Assembly (NCBI GenBank): GCA_018368455.1 | Contig: JAGZEG010000006.1 | Span: 120,966 to 184,965, forward strand | DNA: 64,000 nucleotides | Direction of reading: 5' to 3' | From: Coriobacteriia bacterium | GTDB taxonomy: Bacteria > Actinomycetota > Coriobacteriia > Coriobacteriales > UMGS124 | Program-made: the position numbers and the translations under genes | Notes under the pieces: model-generated | Database searches by the model: none | What the model saw: the letters and a program-made list of their open reading frames with translations, nothing else | Told to the model about the DNA's origin: nothing | Part shown: positions 1 to 8,815 of the stretch, one piece after another | Position numbering within the stretch: position 1 is the stretch's first letter | Layout of the letters: each line of letters opens with the position of its first letter

Positions 1-38
1 ACAAATTCTCGCACAATTCCCTACTTCGTTAAGCGGTG

Positions 39-127
39 CCACAGTGCGGCAGATACAAGGCGGACCGGGGCGTAGCGTACTAACGCTACGTAAGCCCCGG
101 TCCAACGCAGTAGATGCCGTGCTGTGG
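39..127 (+). repeat. Structured hairpin repeat, copy 1
   Basis: An imperfect inverted repeat of about 89 bp. Its apex is GTAGCG-TACTAA-CGCTAC, its inner arms are GGACCGGGGC and GCCCCGGTCC, and an asymmetric internal loop reads GATACAAGGCG on one side and AACGCAGTAG on the other. The outer arms are CCACAGTGCGGCA and TGCCGTGCTGTGG. It shares apex and loop sequences with the elements at 148-249, 59765-59862 and 59881-59965, but its arm sequences differ. It is the second element downstream of the desulfoferrodoxin gene. Confidence 0.85.
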
Positions 128-147
128 TTGCCGCTCCTATGGGTAAT

Positions 148-249
148 CGGGGCTGTAGTGCCCCAGATACAAGGCGGGCCGCCCCCGCAGCGTACTAAAC
201 GCTACGTAAGGGGCGGCCCAACGCAGTAGGTGGGGTGCTACAGTCCCCG
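148..249 (+). repeat. Structured hairpin repeat, copy 2, directly after a stop codon
   Basis: Second copy of the family. Inner arms are GGGCCGCCCC and GGGGCGGCCC, apex loop TACTAAA, and the conserved GATACAAGGCG and AACGCAGTAG loop strands. The outer arms pair CTGTAGTGCCCCA with TGGGGTGCTACAG, extended by CGGGG and CCCCG. The element ends one base from the stop codon of the leftward desulfoferrodoxin gene. Its apex is about 115 bp from that of copy 1. Confidence 0.87.
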
Positions 250-250
250 A

Positions 251-631
251 TTAAAAATCCGCCTTCCACAGACCGTGCAGATTGCAGTACTCGTAGACGG
301 TGCCGTGCTCAACGCCGGCGAAGACGGTCTTGGGCTCCTCGCCGGGCTTGAGGTAGTGGATCTCCGTGCGATCCTCAGCGACGAGTGCGATCCACTCGAT
401 GGAGTGCTCCTCGAGCATGGGGTGGGCGACGGAGCCGACGGTAACCTCGATGGCGTGGCCGTTGTGGACGGGCGTCACGACGGGCACGTGCTTCTCGGTG
501 GCAGCGTCGGTGGAGCCGGCGACGAGCAGCTCCATCTTCTCGCCGCAGCACACGGGATTGACGCCGGCGTCCTTGACCATCACGACGATGTTGCCGCAGT
601 GATTGCAGCGATAGAACTTAACCTCGGCCAT
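251..631 (-). CDS. dfx: Desulfoferrodoxin (superoxide reductase, 2Fe type)
   Basis: Reduces superoxide to hydrogen peroxide in the cytoplasm without making oxygen, with electrons usually from rubredoxin. The 126-residue protein has the N-terminal desulforedoxin-like Fe(Cys)4 site (C9, C12, C28, C29) followed by the superoxide reductase domain, with E46-K47-H48, H70, H76, C116 and H119 matching the Fe(His)4Cys site. Length is normal for the two-iron class. The ATG is preceded by a GGAGAGG-like ribosome site. It appears monocistronic, with the hairpin repeat pair directly downstream. A rubredoxin-like donor candidate lies at 23143-23304. Confidence 0.95.
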   Translation of the reverse strand: MAEVKFYRCNHCGNIVVMVKDAGVNPVCCGEKMELLVAGSTDAATEKHVPVVTPVHNGHAIEVTVGSVAHPMLEEHSIEWIALVAEDRTEIHYLKPGEEPKTVFAGVEHGTVYEYCNLHGLWKADF

Positions 632-801
632 AGTGGGTTCCTCTCCCTCGTGGCATGAACGTATGTGCAGACAGGCAGCCCGAAAAAGCGCCGCTCGCCC
701 TTTCTTGCTTGCGGGTATTGTTCCCTAACTTTGAGAGTGCCCCACTTGCCTTTCGGAATTCGCGGGATGCACACGGATGCGCATTCCGCCCAAGCGCAGC
801 C

Positions 802-2298
802 CTACGCGCCAGTCCCGACGAGGCGCACCTCGGAGACGAACACGTCGGGCGCACCGGTGTAGTAGGCGTTGAGGTCCTCGAGGTCGACGAACGTCATGTC
901 GGCGCCCACAGCAGCCACGTGCTCGAACAGCGACGTCAGGTTGTCGGACAGCGAACAGGAGCGGATGCCGCCCGCGAGCTTCCCATCGCGGATGAACGCG
1001 CCTCGACAGGGCGCCGAGACGCCGCCGGACGCAAGGTTGAAGCTGTGGTAGATGTCGCCGATGTCCGTGAGGTAGATGCCGTCGCCCACCTGTGCGAGTA
1101 GCTCGTCAAACGGCAGACCCGCACCTTCGGTCGGCCACACGCACAGGTTGCTCGGCGCGATGGTCACGTCGTTGGGCACGATGCGCCCCAGCGTGTCGCG
1201 GCGCGCCGCGTTTCCGCTGCTCGCCGGCAACCCGAGCCGGCCGGCCCACGCCAGGTCGGACAGCGGGGTAACGAACACGCCGGCGTCCACGACGAGCGTG
1301 CGGGACTTGGCGGCGCCCTGGACGTCGAAACCCAGCTTGGCGCCGCCGCCGGGCACGCACGCCTCGTCGACGATCGTCAGCTGCGGCGAGGCGATGCGCT
1401 GGCCGATCCTGCCAGCCAGCAGGCTTTGCCCCGTCGCGACCTTCTGCGCCGAGAACAGCTGCCAGAAACCCATGAGCATCTGGCACATGACCTGGCCGGA
1501 GAACACGACGGGATACGTGCCACTCGCCAGCTCGACGCCGTCGAGCGACGCCGTGGCCATGAGCGCCGTACGGCGAGCCAGCGCCTCAAGGTCGAGCTCG
1601 TCCAGACTCGGGGCGTAGGCGCGACACGTGACGTCGTGCATCTCGGTGGCGCCGCGCGCGATGTAGCTCATGCGCGCCTGGTAGTGCTCGGCCGCGCCAC
1701 GGCGCTGCAGGCCCCGCGAGTTCGTAATCGCATGCCCCTCGGCGTAGTGGCGCACGGCGCACGCCGGCTCCATGGGGTCGCCCGCGGCCGCGAGCAGCAG
1801 GTCGAGCCCCCGGCGGGCGGTCGCGTCCATGGCGGCGTCGGGCGCGGGGAGATCCGGCTCGCACGCGTCCGCGAGCCCTGCGTCGCAAGCGCCCGCACTC
1901 GCAGGCGCCGCCCCGTCGCCGTCCTCCGGCCCGAGCAGGCCTGCTGGCACGGACTCGTCGACGCACGCCGCCAGGTCGACAGCGCGCGCTGCCAGGGCCT
2001 CGATGCTCTCCTCGGGGTCCTCCGTGCGCACGGACACGACGCGCCGTCCCGCCGTGCGCAGCAGCCGCTGGCTCAGCGCGAACGTCGTGCCTGACGTCCC
2101 GCCCGGCGTCGCGATCTTCTCGAACAGCCGGGAGCGCTCTTCGTCCAGCTCGAAGCCCTCGACCTGGTCGGCATAGCAGCCCGCGAGCCGCTCTAGTTCA
2201 CCCGCCACCGCTCCCACGCCCATCACGCCCTCCGTTCGCAGCTCGCCCGTCGTACCCTCAGCCTGTGCCGAGCCGATGCTCGTCTTTCCCTGGGCCAT
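802..2298 (-). CDS. tldE: TldE/PmbA family metalloprotease subunit
   Basis: Partner subunit of the TldD/TldE protease, which degrades unfolded peptides and trims peptide natural products in several bacteria. At 498 residues it is a little longer than usual, with a low-complexity Ala/Asp/Glu stretch around residues 125-155. The C-terminal half carries the PmbA/TldD fold signature (GRIGQRIASPQLTIVDE and GGIRS). It has no HExxxH motif, as expected for the non-catalytic subunit. The ATG follows GGAGG with 5-nt spacing, 9 bp after the tldD stop, so the two genes form an operon. Confidence 0.9.
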   Translation of the reverse strand: MAQGKTSIGSAQAEGTTGELRTEGVMGVGAVAGELERLAGCYADQVEGFELDEERSRLFEKIATPGGTSGTTFALSQRLLRTAGRRVVSVRTEDPEESIEALAARAVDLAACVDESVPAGLLGPEDGDGAAPASAGACDAGLADACEPDLPAPDAAMDATARRGLDLLLAAAGDPMEPACAVRHYAEGHAITNSRGLQRRGAAEHYQARMSYIARGATEMHDVTCRAYAPSLDELDLEALARRTALMATASLDGVELASGTYPVVFSGQVMCQMLMGFWQLFSAQKVATGQSLLAGRIGQRIASPQLTIVDEACVPGGGAKLGFDVQGAAKSRTLVVDAGVFVTPLSDLAWAGRLGLPASSGNAARRDTLGRIVPNDVTIAPSNLCVWPTEGAGLPFDELLAQVGDGIYLTDIGDIYHSFNLASGGVSAPCRGAFIRDGKLAGGIRSCSLSDNLTSLFEHVAAVGADMTFVDLEDLNAYYTGAPDVFVSEVRLVGTGA

Positions 2299-2307
2299 GC
2301 CCGCCTC

Positions 2308-3711
2308 CTAACCGACGAGCATGCCGTCGATGAGCACGCGCGGCATGTAGGCAGTGACGTAGATGAGGCCCGAGTCGGCCCCGCACAGCGAGCCGTCGTC
2401 GGGGTGGTACGTGTCGCCCACGGCCGCGACGCGCATGAGGGCGTCGATGCTCTGGCCCGACAGGTTGATGTTCGCGATGGGGTACGTCAGCTCGCCGTTC
2501 TCGATGAGGTAGCCCGAGGCGACCAGGAAGTTGAAGTTGCCCGTCGTCGGGTTGACGTTGCCGCCCCCGACCTCGCTGACGTACAGGCCGTGCGACACGC
2601 TCGGGATGATGCTGTCGTTAGGCGTCGTGCCAGCGCGCATGTACGTGTTCGTCATGCGGGCAACCGGGGCAAAGCGGTAGTCCTGGCGCCGGCCCGCCGC
2701 CGTCTGGGCCATGCCGAGCTGGCGCGACCCCAGGCGGTCGACCATGTAGCCGCGCAGGACGCCGTCCTCGATGAGCAGGTTGGGGGCCGACGCCACGCCC
2801 TCGTCGCTGATGGCGGCCGAGCCGCACAGGCCGCTCTGCGTGCCGTCGTCGAGGATCGTCACGAGCGGCGAGGCGACGCGCTGGCCGATCTTGCCGTAGA
2901 ACACCGACGCGCCACCGGCCAGGTGCGTGCTCTCGAGCGGGTGGCCGCAGTCCTCGTGGATGAAGGTGCCGCTGTCGACGACGACGGGCATGACCTCGGG
3001 GGCCACGCTCACGGCACGCAGGCCGTTCAGCGCCGCGCCGCACGTCTTTGCCACCATGGCCGCGCGGCGCCCCTCGTCCTCGAGGCACTCGAAGCCCGCC
3101 GCCATGGAGTAGTTCGACCAGTTCGCGTTGCTGCGCCCGTCCTCGGCCGCCGTCACGTAGAGCCGCAGCGTCGTGATGACGCGGCGCTCACGCGTGAGCA
3201 AGCCCTCGGAGTTGAGCACGGCGACGTTCTGCACGCGGTCCTGGTAGTCGGCGTGTGCGTCGACGATGCGGGCGTCAAAGCCCCGCGCGCGCCGGCAGAT
3301 GTCGAGCAGCACGGCCTTCTTGCGCTCGAGCGGCACGTCCGTGGGGTCGAGCGCGATGGCGTTGGGCGAGGGCACGGCGCGGGCCTCCCCCAGCTCGAGC
3401 GGCTCGCGCGCCGGGGCCGGGCTGTCCCAGGCCAGCGCGCTCGAGATGTCGTCGGCCAGCGCGGAGATGCCGGCGGACGAGGCGTCGTTCGTGTAGCCGT
3501 AGCGCGTGTCCTGCCCGCTCAGCAGGTAGAGCCCCGCGCCGCGCATGTGCGTGAGCGAGGCGGCGCACACCCGCTCGCCGTCGCTGTCTATGCGCGTCTC
3601 CGCCTTGTCCTCGAAGAACACCTCGGCGAAGTCGGCACCCCTGCGCAGGGGCACGCCCAGCGCCGGATAGACCGACTCCTCGTCAAACGTCAGCACCCGC
3701 TTGTCGCCCAC
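2308..3711 (-). CDS. tldD: TldD family metalloprotease, catalytic subunit
   Basis: Catalytic subunit of the TldD/TldE heterodimeric metalloprotease. The 467-residue protein has HEDCGH at residues 252-257, the HExxxH zinc motif of TldD, and the conserved GKIGQRVASPLVTILDDG and SEVGGGNVNPTTGNFNF stretches. Translation appears to begin at GTG with a GAGG site three bases upstream, which is a rather short spacing. It is the first gene of a two-gene operon with tldE. No peptide-precursor or maturase gene is beside it, so a housekeeping role is more likely than a natural-product one, but the substrate cannot be read from sequence. Confidence 0.92.
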   Translation of the reverse strand: MGDKRVLTFDEESVYPALGVPLRRGADFAEVFFEDKAETRIDSDGERVCAASLTHMRGAGLYLLSGQDTRYGYTNDASSAGISALADDISSALAWDSPAPAREPLELGEARAVPSPNAIALDPTDVPLERKKAVLLDICRRARGFDARIVDAHADYQDRVQNVAVLNSEGLLTRERRVITTLRLYVTAAEDGRSNANWSNYSMAAGFECLEDEGRRAAMVAKTCGAALNGLRAVSVAPEVMPVVVDSGTFIHEDCGHPLESTHLAGGASVFYGKIGQRVASPLVTILDDGTQSGLCGSAAISDEGVASAPNLLIEDGVLRGYMVDRLGSRQLGMAQTAAGRRQDYRFAPVARMTNTYMRAGTTPNDSIIPSVSHGLYVSEVGGGNVNPTTGNFNFLVASGYLIENGELTYPIANINLSGQSIDALMRVAAVGDTYHPDDGSLCGADSGLIYVTAYMPRVLIDGMLVG

Positions 3712-3792
3712 GAGCCTCGCCCGCCTTTCCGCATCGCCATCCCGCCCAGAGCCGCCATCCCGTCACCGGCGCTGCCACGTCCCGCACAAACG

Positions 3793-3831
3793 CGTGGGGG
3801 CACCCGAGCTGACAGCCCGGGCGCCCCCACG
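3793..3831 (-). terminator. Terminator-like hairpin after the ABC transporter operon
   Basis: CGTGGGGGCACCCG pairs with CGGGCGCCCCCACG around an 11-base loop. It lies just past the stop of the leftward substrate-binding protein gene. The T-tract on the leftward strand is weak (GCGTTTGTG). Confidence 0.6.
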
Positions 3832-3843
3832 TCACAAATCTTC

Positions 3844-5574
3844 CTACGCCCAGCTCTTGAGCGTCATGAAGTTGAACAGCACGTTGCCCGTGCCGCACAT
3901 CACGAGGTTCTCGACGTCGTTGGACACGAGGCTCACCTGGTAGGAGTACGTGACCGGACGGATGGCGAACGCCTCGCTCACGAGCGCCTTCTCGGCGTCG
4001 TGCAACAGGTCAGCCTGCGTCTGGGGGTCGGACTCCGTCGAGGCGCGGGCAAGCAGGTCGTCGAAGTCGTCGACCTTGATGCCGTAGTTGTTGGACGAGC
4101 CCTCGAAGTTCTGGAACAGCTCGATGACGTTGTCGCAGCTCACCGACGTGTTCGCGAACGCAAAGGCAAACTGGCCCGACGTCAGCTTGTCCAGGTACGT
4201 CGGGATGTCATACGCCTCGACGTCCACCTGGATGCCCAGGTTGTCCTTGAGCATGGCCTGGAAGAACTCGGCGCGCTTCGTGCCCATCGTCGTGCTCGTC
4301 GTGATGAACGCCATGGAGGGCAGGCCCTCGCCGTTCTCGTAGCCGGCCTCCTTGAGCAGGTCCTTGGCCTTCTGCAGCTCGTCGTCGGAGAAGTCGTCGA
4401 TGATCTGCGAGTTCTCGCGGAACGACACGCCCGTCGGGTCGGAGAACACGTCGCCGGCCAGGCCCTTGGCCACCGTCGCGCGACCGCTCTCGAGCGTCTC
4501 GTTGGCGTAGGTCGGGTCGATGGCGCGGAACACGGCCTCGCGCACCTTCGGGTCGTCGAGCGGGGCGGCGCCGTTGTTCATGTAGAGCACGGCCGTGCCG
4601 AACGTCTCGCTGACGTTGACCTGCGCCTTGCCGTCCATCTGCGCGATGAGCGCGTCGGAGGCGTACTTGTAGAACGCGAGCTCGCCGTTGCCCATGGCCA
4701 CGTCGGCGGCGGAGGAGTCGGCGAACAGGCGGAACGTGATCGTGTCGGCCTCGGCGGGGGCGTCGCCGGTGTAGGCGTCGTTACGCGTCAGGACAACCTT
4801 CTCGTCAGGGGCGTACTGCTCGAGCTTGTAAGGGCCGCACGACAGGTGCGTCTCGGGGTTCGTCGACCAGCCGTCGCCGCCCTCCTCGATCTTGTCCGTG
4901 CGGATGGGGTAGGCCGGCGCGCTGCTCAGGAAGGCGAGCACCGTGGGCTCGGGCAGCACCGTGGCGACCGTGAGCTCGAGCGTCGTGTCGTCAGGGGCGC
5001 TGACGGACAGCGTCGAGGGATCCTTCTCGCCGTTGTAAACGTCGGCCGAGCCTTCGACGTACGAGAAGTACGTGTTGGCGTTCTCGGAGGCGGTGGCCGG
5101 GTCGTAGAAGCGGCGCAGGCCCTCGACAAACTGCTCGGCCGTCACGTCCTGGCCGTCCTGCCACTTCACGCCGCTCTTGAGCTTGAACGTGTACGTGAGG
5201 CCGTCGTCGGAGACCTCGCGGCTCTCGGCGATAGCGGGGACGGCCGTCGTGCCGTCGGAGTCGAGGCGGTAGAGGCCCTCGCCGAGTAGGCCGGTGATGT
5301 CCTGGTCGTCGGAGTTCGCGTCGTTCTGCGGGTCGAGCGTCGCCAGCGAGGAGACGACGAAAACCGTGAGCTCCTTGGCGCCGGAGGCAGGCGCCGAGGA
5401 CGCGCCGGCGTCAGCGGCCGAGGAGGCGGCCCCGCCGTTGTTGGCGTCGTTGGAGCAGCCGGTCAGCGCGACGACGCCAGCAGCGGCCGCAAGGCCAAGC
5501 GCGGCGCGGCGCGTCATGCCGGCGGCGGTGGGAGCCGGCCGATCGGGCGAGCAGGGAGAGGTGGCGCGGTTCAT
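3844..5574 (-). CDS. Peptide-type ABC transporter substrate-binding lipoprotein (SBP family 5)
   Basis: Extracellular solute-binding protein of the oligopeptide/dipeptide class. The N-terminus has a twin-arginine-like TRRAALGL sequence, a hydrophobic stretch and a lipobox ending ALTGC, so it is probably a lipoprotein on the outer face of the membrane. The mature part carries family 5 features: LATLDPQNDAN near the start, GLLGEGLYRLDSDG, and a YTFKLKSGVKWQDGQDVTAEQFV block. It is the last gene of a five-gene leftward operon behind two ATPases and two permeases. Peptides are the likely cargo, but nickel or other small ligands cannot be excluded. Confidence 0.93.
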   Translation of the reverse strand: MNRATSPCSPDRPAPTAAGMTRRAALGLAAAAGVVALTGCSNDANNGGAASSAADAGASSAPASGAKELTVFVVSSLATLDPQNDANSDDQDITGLLGEGLYRLDSDGTTAVPAIAESREVSDDGLTYTFKLKSGVKWQDGQDVTAEQFVEGLRRFYDPATASENANTYFSYVEGSADVYNGEKDPSTLSVSAPDDTTLELTVATVLPEPTVLAFLSSAPAYPIRTDKIEEGGDGWSTNPETHLSCGPYKLEQYAPDEKVVLTRNDAYTGDAPAEADTITFRLFADSSAADVAMGNGELAFYKYASDALIAQMDGKAQVNVSETFGTAVLYMNNGAAPLDDPKVREAVFRAIDPTYANETLESGRATVAKGLAGDVFSDPTGVSFRENSQIIDDFSDDELQKAKDLLKEAGYENGEGLPSMAFITTSTTMGTKRAEFFQAMLKDNLGIQVDVEAYDIPTYLDKLTSGQFAFAFANTSVSCDNVIELFQNFEGSSNNYGIKVDDFDDLLARASTESDPQTQADLLHDAEKALVSEAFAIRPVTYSYQVSLVSNDVENLVMCGTGNVLFNFMTLKSWA

Positions 5575-5622
5575 AGGGAGTCCTTTCGATAGGGCGGGGC
5601 CTCGGGGGCGCCCGCCAGCTGA

Positions 5623-6711
5623 CTACCGGGGAGCAGGTGATGCGGGGGCGTCCGCAGGGCCTGCGGCGATGCCGAGCTCGGCCACGCCGGAGAGCTGCAG
5701 CTCGCGCCAGCGCAAGCAGGCGCACGTGTGCCCCGGAGCGACCTCCTCGAGCTGGGGGCGCTGCGTGTGGCAGCGCTCCTGCGCGTAGGGGCAGCGCGTC
5801 GAGAACACGCAGCCCGCCGGCAGGTTCGTCAGCGCGGGCAACTCACCCTCGAGCGTGATGCGACGGCTCGTGCGAGCCCGCGCGGGGTCGGGCACGGGGA
5901 TGGCCGACAGCAGCGCCTCGACGTAGGGATGGCGCGGGCGGGAGAACAGCTCGTCGGTCGGCGCGACCTCGACGAGGCGGCCGAGGTACATGACGGCGAT
6001 GCGCTCGCACACGTGGCGCACGACGGCGAGGTCGTGGCTGATGAACAGGTAGGACAGGCCGAGGCGACGCTGCAGGTCCACGAGGATGTTGAGCACCTGG
6101 GCCTGCACGGAGACGTCGAGCGCCGACACGGCCTCGTCGCAGATGACGAACTTGGGGTCGCTCACGAGCGCGCGGGCGATGGCGACGCGCTGGCGCTGGC
6201 CACCCGACAGCGAGAACGGATAGCGCTCGAGCGTCGCAGGCTCAAGGCCCACGAGCTGCACGGCGCGCGCCGCCTTCTCGCGGCGCGACGCGCGGTCGCC
6301 GACCTTCTGGATGCGCAGCGGCTCCTCGACGATGGCCGCGATCGTCTTGCGCGGATCGAGCGAGGTGTAGGGATCCTGGAACACCATCTGCATGGAGCGG
6401 TAGGCCTCGCGCGCCGTGTGGCGCGTCACCGGCACGCCGTTCAGCTCGACCGTGCCCGACGTCGGCTCGTAGAGGTGCATGATGGAACGACCGACCGTCG
6501 TCTTGCCGCAGCCGCTCTCACCCACGAGGCCGAGCGACTCGCCGGGCGCGACGTCGAACGACACGCCCTCGACGACGGGAACGGGGCGCTTGCGCCCGCC
6601 CACGCGCATCGGGAACGCCTGGCACAGGTCGCGCACGCGCAGCAGCGGCACGAGGCCCTCGGAATCGACGGCCTTCGCGCCCGTCTCGGCGGCAGCCTTA
6701 TCGCTCGCCAT
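5623..6711 (-). CDS. ABC transporter ATP-binding protein, OppF/DppF type
   Basis: Second ATPase of the peptide importer, cytoplasmic and membrane-associated. It has Walker A GESGCGKTT, a Q-loop (MVFQDPYTSLDP), signature LSGGQRQRVAIARAL, Walker B FVICDEAVSALD, and the C-terminal oligopeptide-transporter domain with CVFSTRCPYAQERC, which in relatives can bind an FeS cluster. The open frame extends upstream to 6903, but GGAGG lies nine bases before ATG 6711, so that start is preferred (6717 is an alternative). The start overlaps the end of the preceding ATPase gene, implying translational coupling. Confidence 0.93.
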   Translation of the reverse strand: MASDKAAAETGAKAVDSEGLVPLLRVRDLCQAFPMRVGGRKRPVPVVEGVSFDVAPGESLGLVGESGCGKTTVGRSIMHLYEPTSGTVELNGVPVTRHTAREAYRSMQMVFQDPYTSLDPRKTIAAIVEEPLRIQKVGDRASRREKAARAVQLVGLEPATLERYPFSLSGGQRQRVAIARALVSDPKFVICDEAVSALDVSVQAQVLNILVDLQRRLGLSYLFISHDLAVVRHVCERIAVMYLGRLVEVAPTDELFSRPRHPYVEALLSAIPVPDPARARTSRRITLEGELPALTNLPAGCVFSTRCPYAQERCHTQRPQLEEVAPGHTCACLRWRELQLSGVAELGIAAGPADAPASPAPR

Positions 6712-7744
6712 GCTCATGCGCCTCCTTTGCGGCGTCACAGGCCAGCCAGCACGCACAGCCATGGCCAGCTCCCAGGTCGAACTCGGGCGGGCAGGCGCGT
6801 AGGCACACGGCCATGGCACGCCCGCAGCGAGGCGCGAACGGGCAGCCCACCGGTCTGGTGCGCGGGTTGCCCACCGTGCCCGGGATGGGCACGAGCGGGG
6901 CACTGCGCTCGCCGTCCAGCGAGGGCACGCACGTCAGCAGGCCCTTCGTGTAGGGATGCGCCGTCTCGTTGAACAGCTGCCACACCGTGCCGCGCTCGAC
7001 GACTCGGCCCGCGTACATCACGAGCACGCGGTCGCACAGGCTCGCGATGACGCCCATGTTGTGGCTGATGAACACAACGGCCCCACCGAGCTCCTCGTGC
7101 AGCTCGCGGATGAGGTCGAGAATGCGCGCCTGGATCGTGACGTCGAGAGCCGTCGTCGGCTCGTCGCAGATGAGCAGGTCAGGCCGGCAGCACAGAGCGA
7201 TGGCGATGATGACGCGCTGGCGCATGCCACCCGACAGCTCGAACGGGTACTGCTTCAGGCGCTTCTCCGGCTCGGACAGGCCGACGCGACGCAGGTAGTC
7301 GATCGCGACGTCGCGCGCCGCCTGGCCACGCAGCCCCAGGTGCGCCCGGATGGCCTCGCCGATCTGGCTGCCAACGGTGTACAGCGGGTCGAGCGCCGTC
7401 ATCGGGTCCTGGAACACCATGGCCATGCGGCCGCCGCGCAGCTGCTCCATGGAGCGCCGGTCGAGCGAGCGCACGTCGGTACCGTCCAGCTCGACCGTGC
7501 CCTCGTCGATGGCGGCGTTGTCGGGCAGCAGGCCCATGACGGCGCTCATCGTCATAGACTTGCCGCAGCCGCTCTCGCCGACGATGCCCAGGATCTCGCC
7601 GCGGGCCACGTCGAAGCCCACACCGTCCACGACTCGGTACGACCCCTTCTTCGAGGAAATGCGCACGCCCAGGTCGCGCACGCGCAGCAGCGGCCCGTCC
7701 GCCTGCATGCCCACGCTCGCCTCCGTCTCGTTCGCCATGGTCAT
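6698..7744 (-). CDS. ABC transporter ATP-binding protein, OppD/DppD type
   Basis: First ATPase of the peptide importer, 348 residues. Walker A is GESGCGKSM, the Q-loop region reads MVFQDPMTALDP, the signature is LSGGMRQRV, and Walker B is LLICDEPTTALD. A C-terminal oligopeptide-transporter domain has two spaced cysteines (GCPFAPRCGRAMAVC). The start follows a GGGAGGG site. It sits 9 bp after the permease gene and overlaps the next ATPase gene, as in standard dpp/opp operons. Confidence 0.93.
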   Translation of the reverse strand: MTMANETEASVGMQADGPLLRVRDLGVRISSKKGSYRVVDGVGFDVARGEILGIVGESGCGKSMTMSAVMGLLPDNAAIDEGTVELDGTDVRSLDRRSMEQLRGGRMAMVFQDPMTALDPLYTVGSQIGEAIRAHLGLRGQAARDVAIDYLRRVGLSEPEKRLKQYPFELSGGMRQRVIIAIALCCRPDLLICDEPTTALDVTIQARILDLIRELHEELGGAVVFISHNMGVIASLCDRVLVMYAGRVVERGTVWQLFNETAHPYTKGLLTCVPSLDGERSAPLVPIPGTVGNPRTRPVGCPFAPRCGRAMAVCLRACPPEFDLGAGHGCACWLACDAAKEAHEHGER

Positions 7745-7753
7745 CGCCCTCCC

Positions 7754-8812
7754 CTACTGCTGCTGCATGCGCGGGTCAAGGGCGTCCTGCACGGCGTCGC
7801 CGATGACGTAGAGCGCCCAAGTGATGACGAAGATGAGGATGACCGGCTCGATCATCTGGTACGGGTAGAGCATCATGTCCGTGCGCGCGTTGTTGATGAG
7901 CGTGCCCAGAGAGGCCATCGGCACTGATACGCCCATGCCGATGAAGCTCAGGAACGCCTCGGCGAATATGGCGCCGCGAATGGACTGCGTCACGTTGACA
8001 ATGATGACGTCCATGCTGTTGGGCAGCAGGTGCGACCACACGACGCGCGGGCCCTTCGCGCCCATGGAGCGCGCCGCCATGGCGTAGCCCTCGTTCTTGA
8101 GCTGGAAGATGGACCCGCGCACGATGCGCGCCATGCCCGTCCAGTACAGCAGCGAAAACGCGATGAGGATGCACACCATGCCCGAGCCCATCTGCGTGAA
8201 GAAGCTCGGCGGCAGCTGGTCGAACAGGTTGTCGATCGGCGCCTTGAGCGAGATGGCCATCAGCAGCACAACGAGCTGAGCCGGCAGGCTCTCGATGATC
8301 TCGACGAGACGCATCATCACGAGATCGACCTTGCCGCCGCACCAAGCCGACACCGCGCCGTACGCCGTGCCGATGACGAGGACGGCCACGGCCGTGACGA
8401 TGCCGACGAGCAGAGAGATGCGCACGCCGTACATGCAGCGCACGAGCAGGTCACGCCCCATGCTGTCCGTGCCGAACGGGTGGGCAGCGCACGGGGCAAG
8501 CTTCTCCTCGCCGCGGAACACCTGGTCGTAGCTCACGTCGGTGAACAGGGGGCCCACGAAGCCGAACAGCGCGACGGCCACAAAGAGCACGAGCGCCACG
8601 ACAGCAATCTTGTTCGAGAAGAACACGGCCGCCATGCGCCGCCACAGCGCTTGCTGGGCGTCGGGCGACTCGGGCTGGGCCGCGGCGCCCGGGGCGATGG
8701 GCGCAAAGTCGCCGGCCGCCAGATCGATGCCGGGAGCGGACGGGTCAACCAGCAGGGAGGCGCCGTCCGCAGAGCTCGCCCCGGCCCGCAGGACATCGCT
8801 TTTCTTGGCCAT
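7754..8812 (-). CDS. ABC transporter permease, OppC/DppC type
   Basis: Integral membrane subunit of the peptide importer. A cytoplasmic N-terminal extension of about 70 residues precedes the first membrane helix (IAVVALVLFVAVALFGFVGPLF). The extracytoplasmic segment has the DppC-type HPFGTDSMGRDLLVRCMYG block, followed by five more predicted helices with the binding-protein-dependent transport fold. The EAA-loop region (EGYAMAARSMGAKGPRVVWSHLLPN) contacts the ATPases. ATG follows GAGGAG that overlaps the end of the upstream permease gene. Confidence 0.93.
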   Translation of the reverse strand: MAKKSDVLRAGASSADGASLLVDPSAPGIDLAAGDFAPIAPGAAAQPESPDAQQALWRRMAAVFFSNKIAVVALVLFVAVALFGFVGPLFTDVSYDQVFRGEEKLAPCAAHPFGTDSMGRDLLVRCMYGVRISLLVGIVTAVAVLVIGTAYGAVSAWCGGKVDLVMMRLVEIIESLPAQLVVLLMAISLKAPIDNLFDQLPPSFFTQMGSGMVCILIAFSLLYWTGMARIVRGSIFQLKNEGYAMAARSMGAKGPRVVWSHLLPNSMDVIIVNVTQSIRGAIFAEAFLSFIGMGVSVPMASLGTLINNARTDMMLYPYQMIEPVILIFVITWALYVIGDAVQDALDPRMQQQ

Positions 8813-8815
8813 GGC

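Noticed and set aside
39..127. Ordinary intrinsic terminators for the hairpin repeat family
   Set aside because: No T-tract follows the stems in either direction, and the conserved internal loops are not needed for termination. A role at transcript ends is still possible.
39..249. A CRISPR array at the repeated GTAGCGTACTAAACGCTAC cores
   Set aside because: There are only two copies per site, about 110 bp apart. Flanks pair with each other instead of being unique spacers, and no cas genes are present.
802..3711. A peptide natural-product locus around TldD/TldE
   Set aside because: Although TldD/TldE mature some peptides, no small precursor or modifying enzyme is adjacent.
2404..5289. A 961-codon open frame on the plus strand
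   Set aside because: It is antisense to tldD and the substrate-binding protein, which have clear motifs. The translation is low-complexity Arg/Val/Ala/Asp of the kind high-GC DNA gives on the opposite strand.
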